The notes below the pieces were generated by a model. That model worked only from the letters and a program-made list of their open reading frames with translations. It did no database searches and was not told the DNA's origin. A stretch of 15,117 nucleotides of DNA from Pseudomonadota bacterium (GTDB lineage Bacteria; Pseudomonadota; Alphaproteobacteria; Reyranellales; Reyranellaceae), in the NCBI GenBank assembly GCA_023436825.1, contig JAEZHS010000233.1, positions 1-15,117 on the forward strand, in the 5' to 3' direction. Positions 14,145 to 15,117 of the stretch are shown here, one piece after another. Numbering within the stretch: the stretch's first letter is position 1; the number at the start of each line of letters is the position of its first letter. Made by a program: the position numbers and the translations under genes.

Positions 14145-15117
14145 ATGATGAGGAGAGGGATTTCACGCCGGTCGGCGCTCGGCGGTGCGGCAGCGGCTCT
14201 TGCCGGACCGGCGGTGCTCGGCCGAGATGCCTCGGCGCAGGACGGCGGCACGATCCGCTTCGGCGGTTCGCTCGGCATGACCGGCCGCTATGCCGAGACT
14301 GGCCTGAACATCCGCCATGGCTATGAGACCGCGATCAAGTTCATCAACGAGCAGAAGGGCGGCGCCGAGATCGGCGGCAAGAAGTATCGCCTGGAGCTCG
14401 GCATCGTCGACGATGCCAGTGATCCGGCGCGGGCCACTGCCCTGATCCAGCGCCAGGTCGATGGCAATGTCAGTTTCTTCCTCGGTTCCTACGGCAGCAA
14501 CGTCGTGCTGCCCTGTGCCGGCATAACCGAGGCGGCCGGCAAGCTCACCGTCCAGGTCGGCGCGTCCGCCGACCAGATATTCCAGCAGGGCTATCGCAAC
14601 ATCTTCGGGTTCTTCCCGAGGGCAAGCCGCGCCTGGGTGACCAGCATCGAGTTCTTCAAGACCCTTACGCCGAAGCCCAAGTCGGTGGCGATCATTGCCA
14701 CCAACGACGCCTTTTCCAAGCTGAACGCCCAGGCGGCCGCCGCCGGATGCAAGGAGATTGGCCTGGAGGTGGTGGACCTGCTGCAGTTGCCTGAGCAGGT
14801 CAGCGACGCCTCGAGTGCACTCGCGACCATACGCGCCAAGACGCCCGACATCCTGATCACGACGACGGTCGACCAGAACTCGTTGGTGATCGTGCGCCAG
14901 ATGATATCGACCGACACCAACGTGCCGCTGCTCTACCAATTCCTCGGGCCACAGCTGCCGATGTACCGCGAGACCCTGGGGGCGAAGGCGACGGGCGTGG
15001 TCATGCAGCTGCCATGGGACGCGCGGATCGACTTCAAGGACCCGATCTTCGCGCCCATGACGACAGCGTCGCCATCGCCGTCCGGCGAGAACTTCACGGG
15101 ACCGAAGGCCGTCGTGA
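14145..15117 (+). CDS. ABC transporter periplasmic substrate-binding protein (branched-chain amino acid type), cut by window end
   Basis: Open from ATG 14145 (or 14148) to the window edge, about 324 codons with no stop. A strong AAGAGGGAGGG ribosome-binding site precedes it. The N-terminus MMRRGISRRSALGGAAAALAGPAVLGRDASAQ is a Tat-like signal (S-R-R-S-A-L) with a probable ASA cut. The mature part begins TIRFGGSLGMTGRYAETGLNIRHGYETAIKFINEQ, the type 1 periplasmic binding fold of LivJ-like proteins (Peripla_BP_6), continuing with LGIVDDASDPARATALIQR and FFLGSYGSN. These proteins bind amino acids, aromatic acids or other small organic acids for an ABC importer; the permease and ATPase genes would lie beyond the window. 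It sits 41 bp behind the reductase, probably in the same operon, so it may capture the oxygenase substrate. The last 20 or so residues (after DPIF) look unlike the family. Confidence 0.88.
   Translation, partial: MMRRGISRRSALGGAAAALAGPAVLGRDASAQDGGTIRFGGSLGMTGRYAETGLNIRHGYETAIKFINEQKGGAEIGGKKYRLELGIVDDASDPARATALIQRQVDGNVSFFLGSYGSNVVLPCAGITEAAGKLTVQVGASADQIFQQGYRNIFGFFPRASRAWVTSIEFFKTLTPKPKSVAIIATNDAFSKLNAQAAAAGCKEIGLEVVDLLQLPEQVSDASSALATIRAKTPDILITTTVDQNSLVIVRQMISTDTNVPLLYQFLGPQLPMYRETLGAKATGVVMQLPWDARIDFKDPIFAPMTTASPSPSGENFTGPKAVV

Overview
The window looks like chromosomal DNA of a high-GC alphaproteobacterium. The support is the uniform codon use, the PHA (storage polymer) metabolism, the single-chain methylmalonyl-CoA mutase, and the mix of Rieske oxygenase, MFS and ABC catabolic genes. 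I cannot name a genus from the sequence alone. No rRNA, tRNA, CRISPR array, intact insertion sequence or phage gene is visible.

Layout. (1) 51-1950: a glutathione S-transferase-family gene on the minus strand, divergent from an intracellular PHA depolymerase (phaZ) with about 37 bp between the chosen starts. (2) 2165-4321: a complete B12-dependent methylmalonyl-CoA mutase, which turns propionate-derived methylmalonyl-CoA into succinyl-CoA. With phaZ this gives a carbon-recovery theme. (3) 4421-7198: an 18-bp dyad, a short structured non-coding element ending in an intrinsic terminator, a free-standing acyl carrier protein, a Kef/YbaL-type cation:proton antiporter with a cyclic-nucleotide-binding domain, then a second dyad, a second copy of the non-coding element, and an unknown 80-residue protein. 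(4) 7199-7980: about 780 bp without a convincing gene, holding a sigma70-like promoter, A-rich direct repeats and a hairpin. (5) 7981-9576: an exported serine hydrolase of the beta-lactamase/penicillin-binding fold, convergent (1 bp gap) with the next gene. (6) 9578-15117: a catabolic island. An MFS anion symporter and a BetI-like TetR repressor lie on the minus strand. Divergent on the plus strand are a Rieske oxygenase alpha subunit, its FMN/NAD/[2Fe-2S] reductase (overlapping by 1 nt), and an ABC-type periplasmic binding protein cut by the window end.

How they fit. The last block reads as uptake plus oxidative attack on an aromatic or quaternary-amine compound under a local TetR-type repressor. 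Dyads upstream of tetR, the oxygenase and the MFS gene are candidate operators.

The most novel-looking structure is the pair of paralogous non-coding elements at about 4450-4590 and 6769-6900. They share, in order, an upstream dyad (GTAGG...ACTACCTA), the octamer GATCTGCA, a small hairpin with a GNRA-type loop (ATCGTGYGAACGYTGGC), a C-rich block enclosed by a stem, and a terminator whose 9-bp stem is identical in the two copies. Each sits directly upstream of an 80-codon gene. They may be sibling small RNAs or leader attenuators under one regulator. I know of no named family that matches, but I could not search.
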